From NCBI GenBank assembly GCA_003990745.1, contig RBNI01001266.1, positions 1 to 23,365 on the forward strand: a stretch of 23,365 bases of DNA, read 5' to 3'. This stretch comes from Jimgerdemannia flammicorona. Taxonomy: Eukaryota; Mucoromycota; Endogonomycetes; Endogonales; Endogonaceae. Of this stretch, positions 1 to 8,925 are shown piece after piece. A model generated the notes under the pieces. It did no database searches, was not told the DNA's origin, and worked only from the letters and a program-made list of their open reading frames with translations. Made by a program: the position numbers and the translations under genes. Each line of letters begins with the position of its first letter. Position 1 is the first letter of the stretch.

Positions 1-126
1 ATCCGATTCGAATCTGATTCGAATCCATCCGGATGGGATTCGAATCCCATCCGAGTTGATCCGGATGGGATTCAATCCGAATCAATCCGAATCCAATCCG
101 GATTAAATTGACTCGTTAGGAGCACT
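1..126. repeat. Palindrome-rich MITE-like element, copy 1 (cut by window edge)
   Basis: The stretch is built from overlapping palindromes of the types ATTCGAAT and ATCCGGAT, including a perfect 24-bp palindrome at 30-53. It ends in GGAGCACT (119-126), a terminus shared with the element at 7549-7680. Unlike the other copies it keeps many CpG dinucleotides, so it is little decayed. Its left end lies outside the window. That it is a non-autonomous DNA element is an inference from shared termini and internal palindromes. Confidence 0.5.
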
Positions 127-519
127 ACTTTTGGCTGTTACTGTATAAAAAATTAAATCTCTACAAGATCATCTGTACTTATAGCCCTAAGCTCTGGATC
201 TTTAATAAAATGATCTTAGCTCTAACTTTGTGACTGTAATACCTTAACTCAGAAAATCCTCAATATTACCTAAGCTGACTTACTTTGATATATCTTGCCA
301 GATTTCTCTCTTTGAAACTCTCCAGCATTATGTTCAAAACTGATAATTCTATACTCTCTAAAGCTCTTATATTAAAGATAGATAACTAATTGACAAGTCT
401 TTTGAAAACTCAGTATTTAGTAAAGAAGAGGTTTTTTGCAAGTTGAATTAATATATTGACCTCTCTTTTAATATAAAGATATATTTCTAAATAAAGACTA
501 TCTGAGTCTAGACCCCATT
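127..519. other. AT-rich, gene-free sequence
   Basis: This stretch between the first palindromic element and the LTR at 520 is AT-rich, with no sizeable open frame and no motif I recognise. It is probably decayed repeat, and I cannot assign it to a family. Confidence 0.4.
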
Positions 520-962
520 TATAATGGTTCTAGTTTCTTAAGAGAAAGTAACTAAATCTAAAAGTATTTAGATAGGTCTAAAATAACTCAAAGAGATACT
601 TATAGATTCAAAAGTTCTTGAAGAATTTCTAAAGAAAAATAAGCTATTCTTTATTTAAGTAAAAGATAGAGATATTTACACAAATCTGAAAGAAGAATTT
701 AGAAGGATCTTAGAAATAAAGAAAAAAGATTCTTAGCAAAGATGACTAATAGAATTCTACAATATTCTAAAAGGTTTTATAACTAGCTAAGATAAGATAC
801 TTGGTGCTGAGAGAAGATAAAAATATTCTAGTAAAGTCTTAATATCAAGAGAGGATTTCTAAGTATTTAGAAGATACTGAAACATTAAGAAAAGATAAGA
901 AAAGACTAGAGAAAAAGATATAAAAATAGACTATAATTAAGAAATACTAAGAAATTATTATA
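520..962 (-). repeat. LTR of the chromovirus (3' LTR), copy R1
   Basis: It is homologous over its whole length to 8022-8500 and 13443-13852, in the same orientation. The ends correspond to TGTAA...TTACA in the best preserved copy, decayed here to TATAA...TTATA. On the minus strand it has the TATAAATA-then-AATAAA arrangement of an LTR promoter and poly(A) signal. A purine-rich stretch directly abuts the right edge, as expected upstream of a 3' LTR. Confidence 0.75.
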
Positions 963-1229
963 TCTCTTCCTCTTTAAGAATAAATATTCTTATTGAGTTC
1001 TTAAGATTATATAAGAATAGTTATACTTAAATAAATTTCTCAAACTTATACAAATATTACTATAAAGAGTTAACTACTTCATAAAAGATAAGAGCTGAAA
1101 ACTTAGTAGTTGAGATTCAAACTACTTAGAGAGAAATCCTTATTATTTTGAGTAAGTTTACTAGTAGTAATTATATCTATATATAAAAGTATATCAAGCT
1201 AATAGATAGAGGTAGGAGTGTATATTTTT

Positions 1230-1500
1230 ACTTCAAAGTCTTATATAAGATCTTGAGTATTCTTGAAATTGATCAGTAGTTTCCAGATCAAAATAGCTCA
1301 TTCATTTGACCAGGTATTTAGGTTGACAGTAGTGGATTCATTTGTTAAGAATTTTCTCAGCTTTATACTTAATATGATTTTAATAATTATAAAGATAGAA
1401 ACCTAGGAATTTGACCAAGATAAAGTAGTGACTAGTTTTAAACCTTGAGGTGAGATATATAAAAGACTGAGTATACTCTTATGATTTCAGATAACTTGAG
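1230..1500 (-). pseudogene. Integrase C-terminus and chromodomain remnant
   Basis: The minus-strand translation contains a VFYIS-like segment (about 1452-1476), where gypsy integrases have HPVFHVS. Further on is a chromodomain-like end with tryptophan and the run NFKNTQDLI (about 1233-1290), matching the usual W-E-P...N-A-x-x-L-I pattern. Stops interrupt it. Its position beyond the 1673-3208 insertion shows that the insertion split the integrase reading frame. Confidence 0.6.
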
Positions 1501-1877
1501 ATAGTAGGCATTTATAAAGACTTATTCTGTAATTTCAAAGGGTCTAATAAACTTGAATTAGAACTTATTTAATAGATAGTTAACTTATAATTATATCTTA
1601 AGGTTCTCAGTTGATAGAAGAACTTGATCACTAATAGTATAGATAATATTATAATATTTCTTATCAGTATACTGTCATGTAGTGGTCGCTGAGTTCTTCA
1701 AATATACCAGATTCTCTTCAAGGTGTATCTCTTAGACTAACTCAAGTTGTTATAAGCAAGTTCTTATTGGAGTGCCTTCCCAAGATCTTATAGTCCTCAA
1801 ACTTCTTATCTTTAACTGTCTTGTTATCTCTTAGATTGCTTGCAAGAAAGTGTGTGTATTGCACTGAGTTGACTAAC

Positions 1878-1910
1878 TTTATTTCAGAGGAAATAAGAGG
1901 GGTATTTATA
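1878..1910 (-). promoter_or_regulatory. LTR TATA box and poly(A) signal (copy A)
   Basis: On the minus strand TATAAATA (1910-1903) is followed 20 bases later by AATAAA (1883-1878). The same pair occurs in copy B (10,113-10,106 and 10,086-10,081). The arrangement matches U3/R borders of gypsy LTRs. Confidence 0.5.
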
Positions 1911-2045
1911 CAAAATATAATTCAATGGTTGCTAAGATATAAAGCTAAATATAAATTCCAATAACTAAAACTACCAAGTTCTAGGGCTGGCATTATCTGG
2001 TATCACATCAAAATGCCAGTACTGGAACAATTTCGCATCACCTCA

Positions 2046-2150
2046 GAATACTGGTGCTGGCATTATCCAGTGTTACATGAGAATACTGGTGCTGCTATTA
2101 TCCAGTATTACATGAGAATACCAGTGCTGGTATTATCCAGTATAACAAAG
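2046..2150. repeat. 35-bp tandem repeat, three units
   Basis: Units at 2046-2080, 2081-2115 and 2116-2150 each begin GAATAC(T/C)GGTGCTG-like and continue through ATTATCCAGT. Two more diverged partial units precede them from about 1985. The array lies between the U3 ORF and the LTR TATA box, where enhancer repeats often sit. The copy at 9878-11,488 has a rearranged counterpart at about 10,245-10,380. Confidence 0.7.
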
Positions 2151-2153
2151 AAC

Positions 2154-2966
2154 TTAGAGCAGAAAGTTCAGGACCATGGGGGCTTCATCATCATCATCAT
2201 CACTGAAGGAGATGAGATCCATGAATTCGTTGTGTAGGTCGCGCGTTTCGCATATGTCATGTGGGATGATGTCATTGATGATGTCATCACATTTGGCTGT
2301 GGTGGGAAAATCAGGAATAAGATCTGGAGCTCTCCAGTCTATGAGGTTCTCTTTCACAAAATAAGGAATAAATGTGGGGTCTTGGGGAGATCTAACCTGG
2401 ATGCTTGGGCCTTGGAATACTGAGATCAATCCTTGCAGGAATTGGTCTGGGTTGTCCTGGAGAATGGGGTGCCAGAAGTCTTCTACTTCTTCACTGTTGA
2501 GGGTGATAGTGGACTGGGCTTCTGTAGCCACCCTGGCTTCTAGTGCATTGATATGGCAGGATGACAGGTCTCTGAAGTCTGAGACTCTAATGTACTCTAA
2601 GTTGGGGATCGACCATGGTGCATGCCTGAAGATCTGATGGATCTTCTTAGCTATCCTTATTTCACATATATCCATGGGAGTAGCATCTTGTAGCTCTTGA
2701 GTGCTGGTCTGTGGGAACTCCCGGCAGAGGAGGTTTCCTATTTCGTACTCCTGCCACATTTGGAGGTATTCAGTAGCAATGGCGATCCTTGTTTCCATTT
2801 CACAACGGTAGAGAATGAAGTGATAAGGGTCTGCAGTGCCCAGGTAGATACTAGGAGTCCTTCTTGAGTGGGTCCTCATAGCTCTTCTGATGTCTTGGAA
2901 CATCCTTTCTTCGACTGAGATACCTTGGTAGTTCCTTGACCTTGAGGTTTGGTGGGCAGCAGGCAT
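2154..2966 (-). CDS. Uncharacterised protein encoded in the U3 of an LTR
   Basis: I do not recognise this 270-residue product. It is rich in charged and aromatic residues, has no signal peptide or membrane span, and ends with an acidic run (DDDDDDE around residues 255-261) before a short hydrophobic tail. No zinc knuckle, protease or polymerase motif is visible. The copy at 9878-11,488 encodes an alignable but stop-ridden version, so this is a property of the repeat family. In the same frame, codons continue upstream to a candidate ATG at 3104-3102, broken by a TGA (3080-3078) and a TAG (3026-3024). The annotated start is therefore only the first ATG after the last stop, and the original protein was probably near 316 residues. 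Whether it is expressed is unknown. A role as gag or accessory protein would be a guess. Confidence 0.45.
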   Translation of the reverse strand: MPAAHQTSRSRNYQGISVEERMFQDIRRAMRTHSRRTPSIYLGTADPYHFILYRCEMETRIAIATEYLQMWQEYEIGNLLCREFPQTSTQELQDATPMDICEIRIAKKIHQIFRHAPWSIPNLEYIRVSDFRDLSSCHINALEARVATEAQSTITLNSEEVEDFWHPILQDNPDQFLQGLISVFQGPSIQVRSPQDPTFIPYFVKENLIDWRAPDLIPDFPTTAKCDDIINDIIPHDICETRDLHNEFMDLISFSDDDDDEAPMVLNFLL

Positions 2967-3479
2967 TTCGTTTGTAGTAAGTCTTTGAGCTATTTTGGGA
3001 TTGGTGGTTCTTATTGGTTGCTGCTACTGCAGTTCCTTGATCCTTCTTTTATATTCTTCAGGATACTTGTGCTGTGGTCATGATGACTCATAGTTGGTCA
3101 TCATTGCTCATCTCATATGCCGTATGATCTTCTCATGCTTCGATCTGGTGGCTTGCAAGGAAAGGCTGTCTCCTGTGCTGATGTCATCATTCTGGGGTCA
3201 CCATTACAATACTTAACTTAATACTATTGAGCCTTCTGCAGATTTACAGTAATAATCTTAAGTAGTTTATTCATCTTGTCTATGAGGTTCTTAGCAGTAG
3301 AAACTTATGTTTAACTGCTTTTCTAAATGAGACTAAACTTGTAAGAGTCTTAGGATCTTAAATATGAAGTAGCCAGAAAGGAGAAAGATCAGTAGATAAT
3401 TGGATGATATTATTATATATATGAATTATATATATTAAGTAGTGGTCTCATTATCTTACTTATAGAAAATATAATCTCT

Positions 3480-3800
3480 GATCATCTGTTCAAGCATTCT
3501 GTTTATGTGCACTATTTGTTCATCAGTTTGAGAGTAGAAGATAGTAGATATGACAGTTTGTATACTCAGAGTCTTGAAGAGAACTTGCCAAAAGTGACTG
3601 ATAAACTTAGGATCTTAATTACTGACTATAACTCATAGTAGACTATAATGGTAGAAGATGAACTTAAATAAGATTCTTATAATCTCAAGAGTAGTGATAT
3701 TGGTTGTAGTAGGTTCAGCAATCATAGTCTTGATCAAACAGTTAATAAATATAATAATAACATTATTATCAGATTTAGTTTAGGGTAGTTGTATCATAAA
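3480..3800 (-). pseudogene. Integrase catalytic-core remnant
   Basis: The minus-strand translation follows the gypsy integrase core closely. It has a hydrophobic stretch with TKMIAEPTT-like residues, then a VS(D/N)xDP(R/K)F-like block followed by SHFWQ, then a decayed STAFHPQTDGQ-like block reading STIFYSQTDEQ, and NRMLEQ. Several stops and RIP-type substitutions destroy it. The DDE residues cannot all be confirmed. Confidence 0.7.
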
Positions 3801-4359
3801 GTCCATTGTGACTTATTCAAACCTCTTAACAGAAATTGGATATAGTTAGAGTAGACTAGCTAGTACTTAGTTATTAGATTTATTAATTATATTAAACCAG
3901 TAGTAGTAATATTGAAGATTTTTTATTATTTTCTCAATTTTAAGATAACTAATAAGTAGGGAGTTAAGATGTTCTTATAATATCTTATTGTAAAGTTTCA
4001 AGTTATCAGATAGATAGACTTTATCTTGATAGTATATCAGAATGTTCTCAAGAGTATATATATCCTTGAGCTCATTTGAGAAAATTCTAATAGCTATAAT
4101 ATCTTTCTTATAGACTTATCTAATTTAGTCTAGAAATTCTGATACTAAGGTAACTTATATAACTGTAATAAGATCTAGGTATCTTAATAAGACATCTGGT
4201 ACTATAAGTCTCTTACCAGATATATAGATAATCATCAGATTGATGGTTTGAAGTTTCTGGCTCTACTTGGCTTATTAATATAATAGAGTAGATTGGATAT
4301 TGATGAGAGATTAATAGTCAATAATGATATTAAACTCAATATCTTCTAAAAAATATCTT

Positions 4360-4560
4360 TAATAATCTAAGATATATATAATTAACTATAGTTCTTTTTT
4401 ATAAATTACTAGCTTCTGTTCTACTAGTGATAGTTTTTATAACTTAAAGGTAATAAAGTAGTATTCTTTTCTATTATTTTATAATAAGACTACTCTAATA
4501 GTGAAATTTGAAGTATTAGTGATAACTGTGAATTTTAGATTAGAATCTAGATTTTATAAT
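4360..4560 (-). pseudogene. RNase H remnant
   Basis: The minus-strand translation has TNTSNFTI where gypsy RNase H has TDASDFAI. It then has an ITFKL...LS..E segment corresponding to the VAFxSxxLSPAERNY region, and a KKEL match to the DKEL/KEL motif. Stops are present. Confidence 0.6.
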
Positions 4561-4859
4561 ACTAGAACATTGGTCAGGTGGTTCTTGAGTTCTTGGAGTA
4601 CTTGTTGACAAAAGAAGTCTTAGATATAAGGTACATAATACTCTGATTGAAGTACCTTTTTTATTAGATTTGTAGGAGGCTTTATAATTCCAATAATAAC
4701 TAGCTAAGCTTAGAAAGGATCTGAGTTTTATAAGGTTTGCTGACTTGGATTATTCTTAGATTATCTTTATCTTATATGAGTCTATCTAAATTTCTTAAGT
4801 AGAGAGAATGTAGTTAAGATATTCAACTTTTTTCTTAAAAAACTTACATTTCGTAAATT

Positions 4860-5331
4860 TGATATATAACTTATATTCTTACAGAATTTTCAAAATAAGG
4901 TAGATATACTTGAGATATTCTTCTTTAGTTATACTAAAGATCAGAATATTATCAAGATATACTAATAAGAAAATAAAAAGTTAGTCCTTGAATATCTTAT
5001 TCATAAGGGTCTAGAATATTACAAATATATTAGTAGAATCAAATGCTTGGACTAGGAATTCATAAAGTCTAAAGGAGATCATAAAAGTAGTCTTGGGAAT
5101 ATTTTCTAACTTAATTCAAATTTGGTAATATTCAGATATAAGGTCTAACTTAGTGAAGTACTTAGTATTCTTAAGAGTATCAAAGATCTGATCAATAAGA
5201 GATAATAGATATCAGTTCTTGACTGTAAGCTTGTTAAGTATATGGTAGTTTATATATATTCCTAAAGTTTTATCCTTTTTCTTGACAAAAAGAACTGATG
5301 AGTCATAGGGAGACTTACCCGGCTGAATAGC
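4860..5331 (-). pseudogene. Reverse transcriptase remnant
   Basis: The minus strand reads AIQPGKSPYDSSVLFVKKKD (5331 downward), followed by NKLTVKN, an LIDQIFD-like block and FTKLD, the standard Ty3/gypsy RT start. The polymerase motif YLDD reads YLDN (4959-4948), a G-to-A loss of one catalytic aspartate. Stops occur at several places. The 341-bp palindromic element lies just upstream of the RT. Confidence 0.8.
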
Positions 5332-5632
5332 TTCTTAGATAAGTAGTTCTTCTAATTCTTTCTTAACTACTTCTATCTTGAGAGATGATATATAGTATAT
5401 ACATACTTCTTAGGTAATATGGCTTCTGAAGTTTGTTCAATTTTGTAGTCTACTTTTTATATAGATAGTAGACCAGATAGCTTGTCTGAGAAGATATCTC
5501 TGAATTCTTCTAATAGTAACTTGATACTTTATTAATTAATAGCTTCTTGTCTTATTTCTTAAAATAGATAATAGTGATAAAAGTATATAGTATTTTCTTA
5601 AGTATCTTCTTATATTATATATATTACTGATA

Positions 5633-5973
5633 AGTAGTACTTCTATATGAATTGAATCAATTCAAATTAAATCAAATTGAGAGTTATTTAAATCAAATAG
5701 AATTGGGGATTTTTTAATTTGAATTAAATCAAATTTGAATTAGATTGAGAGTCCAATTTGAACCCTATTTTAGAAATATAATAACTCAATGAAAATATAT
5801 TCAAATTTAACAATATTTAATCTATTAGATTTATCTTATATAGGGGAATCTAACAAGCTAAAGATCATTAAATTTGGATATATATTTATTGAGTTATTAT
5901 ATTTTGAAAAATAGGATTCAAATTAAATTTTAAATCAAATTAGCATTTGATTTGATTTATTGAGAGTACTACT
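5633..5973. mobile_element. Palindromic MITE-like element, copy 2 (nested in pol)
   Basis: The 341-bp unit has perfect 9-bp terminal inverted repeats AGTAGTACT / AGTACTACT. Inside is a second inverted repeat of about 56 bp (arms 5755-5810 and 5868-5924, close to 90% complementary by eye) around a 57-bp loop. The outer parts consist of AATTTGATT-like palindromes that are CpG-decayed versions of those at 1-126. It lies between the protease and RT remnants of the chromovirus. No coding capacity is visible. Confidence 0.6.
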
Positions 5974-6049
5974 AATAAGATAGCAATCTGAGTCTTATTT
6001 GCTAACTTATTTAACTTGATGATAATATTGACTCTATCTTTTAATAGAG

Positions 6050-6330
6050 TAACTTCATTCTTATACTAATTAATATTTGAATTATACTTGATGAGTTAGA
6101 GTTTTCCTAAGATTAAGTCATGATCTTCTAGAGATACAATTTCAAAATTAACTTATTCTCAATATTTCTGAATCTTGATAAATAGTTTAGCAGCAATTAA
6201 CTCAATAGGATATAGAGTACTATCTGTTGTAACTACTTCTTTATTTCTGAGTATAGACTTGGTGAGGTTTTGATGAGATTCTAATTGATGAAGTTACTAG
6301 CTGCTCTACTATATATCAATGAGTACTCAA
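6050..6330 (-). pseudogene. Retropepsin (protease) remnant
   Basis: The minus strand reads LIYSRAASNFIN near 6319-6285, where active gypsy proteases have LIDSGA(S/A)xxFI. The catalytic Asp is now Tyr and the Gly is Arg. Downstream there is a LEDHDLILG-like segment at the place of the flap/ILG motif. Stops are present. Confidence 0.55.
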
Positions 6331-6906
6331 ACTTCTTTTCTCTTAACTAGCTCTTTAAAGATGAGTATTGTCTGAGCTCAGTTTTTAGATAGACTTACTG
6401 CTTGGTCTGTACCTCTAAAGCCTTTCTGATCTCATATAGTTGAGAGTAGTTTTTAAACTTCTATAACCTTAGATTGACTTGCTTCTTCTAGAATTATTTG
6501 TACAACTTGGTCTCTTTCCTTGACTATATAGCCTTAGTTCTTCTATTGATAAGTATATAGAACTTGAACTTGTCCTCAATAGTCTGGATTAATAACATCA
6601 GTAATAATATCTAAATGATGATTGATACTGAGTTCTGATCTAGGTGCAATTCTTATATAGTTACCTTTTGGATATTAGATTATAATTTCAGTAAATATGT
6701 ACTAGGGTTCTTCCTTTTGTAGAAATTGTGACTTATTTGACTAAATATAAGTTAAGACTAATTTCTCTCTCTCATTAATATTGAGAAATCTGAGTCTTTA
6801 GATATAGTATCTTAATCTTAAGTTTTGGCTAACTAGTAATGAAATTAATAAGTATATCTTTGAATAATACAGTAACTAATCTTATAGGTTTACTTATATT
6901 CTTAAG

Positions 6907-6948
6907 ATATTTGGTTACAATATATTTTATCTGATAGCAGAAAAACCA
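6907..6948 (-). pseudogene. Decayed gag CCHC zinc knuckle
   Basis: Within a 65-codon open stretch (7026-6829) the spacing W-x2-C-x4-Y-x4-Y reproduces CX2CX4HX4C. Only the second ligand is left as Cys. The His-to-Tyr and last Cys-to-Tyr changes are single transitions. Its place upstream of the protease is right for gag. Confidence 0.45.
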
Positions 6949-7548
6949 TACTCTTAACTTTTTTAGATATTTCTTCTCTTCAGAAGTAAGTTTGGTATTT
7001 TTTTTATTTATAAAGTTTAATTCCATTAGGACTAATCCTATAGTTCTTGGCTAGTTCTTATTGTAGTTCTCAAAGTAATTCTTCTTACAATTCTCTAATT
7101 TAAAATAGTGACTATAGGTAATAATATCAAATCTGTCAGCTATTCTTATAGTATCTTTAAGAAATTCTAACTCTTTTAGTTTGATCTTAACTCATATATT
7201 TCTCTTTAAGTCTCAGACATAGTGATCAATTTTCTCATCTTTAATAATATCAGATAGCTCTAAAAGAATTGATAAAAATTATATATTATAACTTTATATA
7301 GACTTAAGTTGCTTGATATTTACTAGCCTATCTCTAATTAGTTTAGTAATATTAGCAGACTTATGAAGGACTTCTTTAAAGGCTGTCTAATTTTCTATTT
7401 TGTTTTCTTGGTAAACAGATATAGTTATAATATAATTATGCTACCAGATAGTAGTATTTTCTTAGAGAAGAGTAGTAGTAAATTGAACTTATATATCTTC
7501 TTTTATTCTTGTAAGTTTGAAGTATTAGTTCAATTAAAAGATCCAGAT

Positions 7549-7680
7549 AGTACTCCTAATAAATTGAAGATCTAATTCAATTTGAGATTTGATTCAAATT
7601 GAAAAAACCCCAATTTGATTCAATTCAAATGACTATTAATTTAATTTAATTTAAATTGATTTGATTCATTTGGGAGCACT
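7549..7680. mobile_element. Palindrome-rich MITE-like element, copy 3
   Basis: A 132-bp unit with ends AGTACTCC and GGAGCACT, which are inverse complements apart from one transition. Inside are AATTTGATT / AATTCAAAT palindromes like those of the other two copies but without CpG. The right end is identical to that of the copy at 1-126. It lies in the gag region of the chromovirus. Confidence 0.5.
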
Positions 7681-8021
7681 AGGTCTAGGTATCAGTAGGC
7701 AGTTCTTCTTAGTAGTCATCAAAGATATCTAGTTTGAGTGACTTGAAACTAATAGGTATAATTATAGGATATACTACTGTATTCTTTATTTTATATTATT
7801 CTAGCTATACTTATAGATGTTAGAGCTGATATACCATAGTAGTAATTATTTTTGCTAGTCTACTTATATCTCTGGATCAGTATCTCCTACTAGAGTAGGT
7901 TCTAATTAGTTAGTAGATTCTCTGCAGTTTATTTTGAACTCATATAACTAGTTGTAACTAGTTTTTAAATTCATATAAGGTTTTTTAATAAGGTAAGATA
8001 TAACTACTCACTGCTACTAAG

Positions 8022-8500
8022 TATAATAGTTCTAGTTTCTTTAAGAGAGAGTGACTAAATCTGGAAATATTCAGGTAGGTCTAAAGTAACTTGAAGAGAT
8101 ACTTATAGGTTTAAGAAGTTTTAAATAATTTCTAGAAAAAAATAAGCTATCCTTTATTTAAGTAGAAGATAAAGATATTTATATAGATCTGGAAGAAAGA
8201 TCTGGAAGAATTTTAGAAATAAAGAGAAAAGTAAGAAATAAGTTCTTAACAAAGATGACTAATAGAATTCTACAATATTCTGAAAGATTTTATGACTAGC
8301 TAAGATATGTACATAAGATACTTAGTATTAAGAGAAGATATATAAGAATATTCTAATGAAGTCTTAGTACTAAGAGAGGATTTTTAAGTATTCAGAAAAT
8401 ATTAGAACATTGTGAAATATTCAAGAAAAGATAAAAAAAAAAACTAGAGAAAAAGATGCAAAAATAGACTATAACTAAGAAATACTAAGAAATTATTATA
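8022..8500 (-). repeat. LTR of the chromovirus (5' LTR), copy R2
   Basis: It is alignable along its length with 520-962 and 13,443-13,852. Ends are TATAATAG...ATTATA, decayed from TGTAA...TTACA. On the minus strand the sequence just inside it (CT then TAGTAGCAG) would fit a decayed primer-binding site beginning TGGTAGC. Confidence 0.75.
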
Positions 8501-8855
8501 CTATAGCTAGTTTCAGATTAATGTAATATTTATAAGATATAATACTACTATAGATAATACTTAACTATATTAGTCTAGTAAGAGAACTAACTCCAAAGAG
8601 TCTTATTTCACTCATTATAGAGATATTACTTCCAGTATCATTGCTGATCCAAAGTAATAAAAATTAGAAACTCTCAAGTATAATTACTATTAGAAATAAA
8701 AGAAGTCTAATAAAAGAAATAATTACATTACTATAACTTAAAGATAACTATTTATAGTACTGCAAACTAAGAATATAAAGAACTCATCTTAAATAACTAA
8801 AGGAGTCACCAGTTGTAATTATTAATAAAGTACTAAAAATTAATAAATTATATTA

Positions 8856-8857
<2 letters not shown>
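8501..8857. other. AT-rich sequence, nothing recognised
   Basis: This lies between the LTR and the poly(A) run. The plus strand has short frames rich in Lys, Asn and Tyr with many stops. It could be decayed retroelement sequence, but no motif supports that. Confidence 0.35.

Positions 8858-8925
<68 letters not shown>

Larger units (their letters stand above)
1673..3208 (-). mobile_element. Solo LTR of a second retrotransposon family, with an ORF in U3 (copy A)
   Basis: The 1536-bp unit has TG...CA ends (TGTCATG at the left, ATTACA at the right) and is flanked by ATAC on both sides (1669-1672 and 3209-3212). It interrupts the chromovirus integrase. On the minus strand a TATAAATA (1903-1910) is followed by AATAAA (1878-1883), the usual U3-R order. 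A 270-codon ORF (2966-2154) and a 35-bp tandem repeat lie upstream of this TATA box, hence in U3. There is no polypurine tract or primer site beside it, so it is a solo LTR. It retains some CpG and higher GC than its host element, so it is younger. Confidence 0.65.
520..8500 (-). mobile_element. Decayed Ty3/gypsy chromovirus, full length with nested insertions
   Basis: The minus strand carries, in order: LTR (8022-8500), CCHC-like knuckle (6907-6948), protease (about 6330-6050), reverse transcriptase (about 5331-4860), RNase H (about 4560-4360), integrase core (about 3800-3480), integrase C-terminus and chromodomain (about 1500-1230), and LTR (520-962). This PR-RT-RH-IN-chromodomain order is that of chromoviruses. 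All frames contain many stops, mostly explicable as C-to-T or G-to-A, so the element is dead. A polypurine tract of the AAGAGGAAGA type lies directly next to the 3' LTR (about 963-974). TAGTAGCAG, two bases from the 5' LTR end, may be a decayed primer-binding site. Insertions sit in the integrase (1673-3208), between protease and RT (5633-5973) and upstream of the knuckle (7549-7680). The 5-bp flanks (CCATT, CTATA) do not match as a target duplication. Confidence 0.8.

Noticed and set aside
1..126. CRISPR-like or satellite array
   Set aside because: Repeats are overlapping palindromes of uneven spacing without unique spacers, and the composition and neighbours are eukaryotic.
2013..2237. 74-codon plus-strand frame spanning the 35-bp repeats
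   Set aside because: The repetition in the peptide comes from the tandem DNA repeat. It also overlaps the minus-strand ORF.
7363..7575. 70-codon plus-strand open frame
   Set aside because: It lies in decayed gag/palindromic-element sequence, has the residue bias expected of AT-rich DNA, and runs into palindromic element copy 3. No sign of a real protein.
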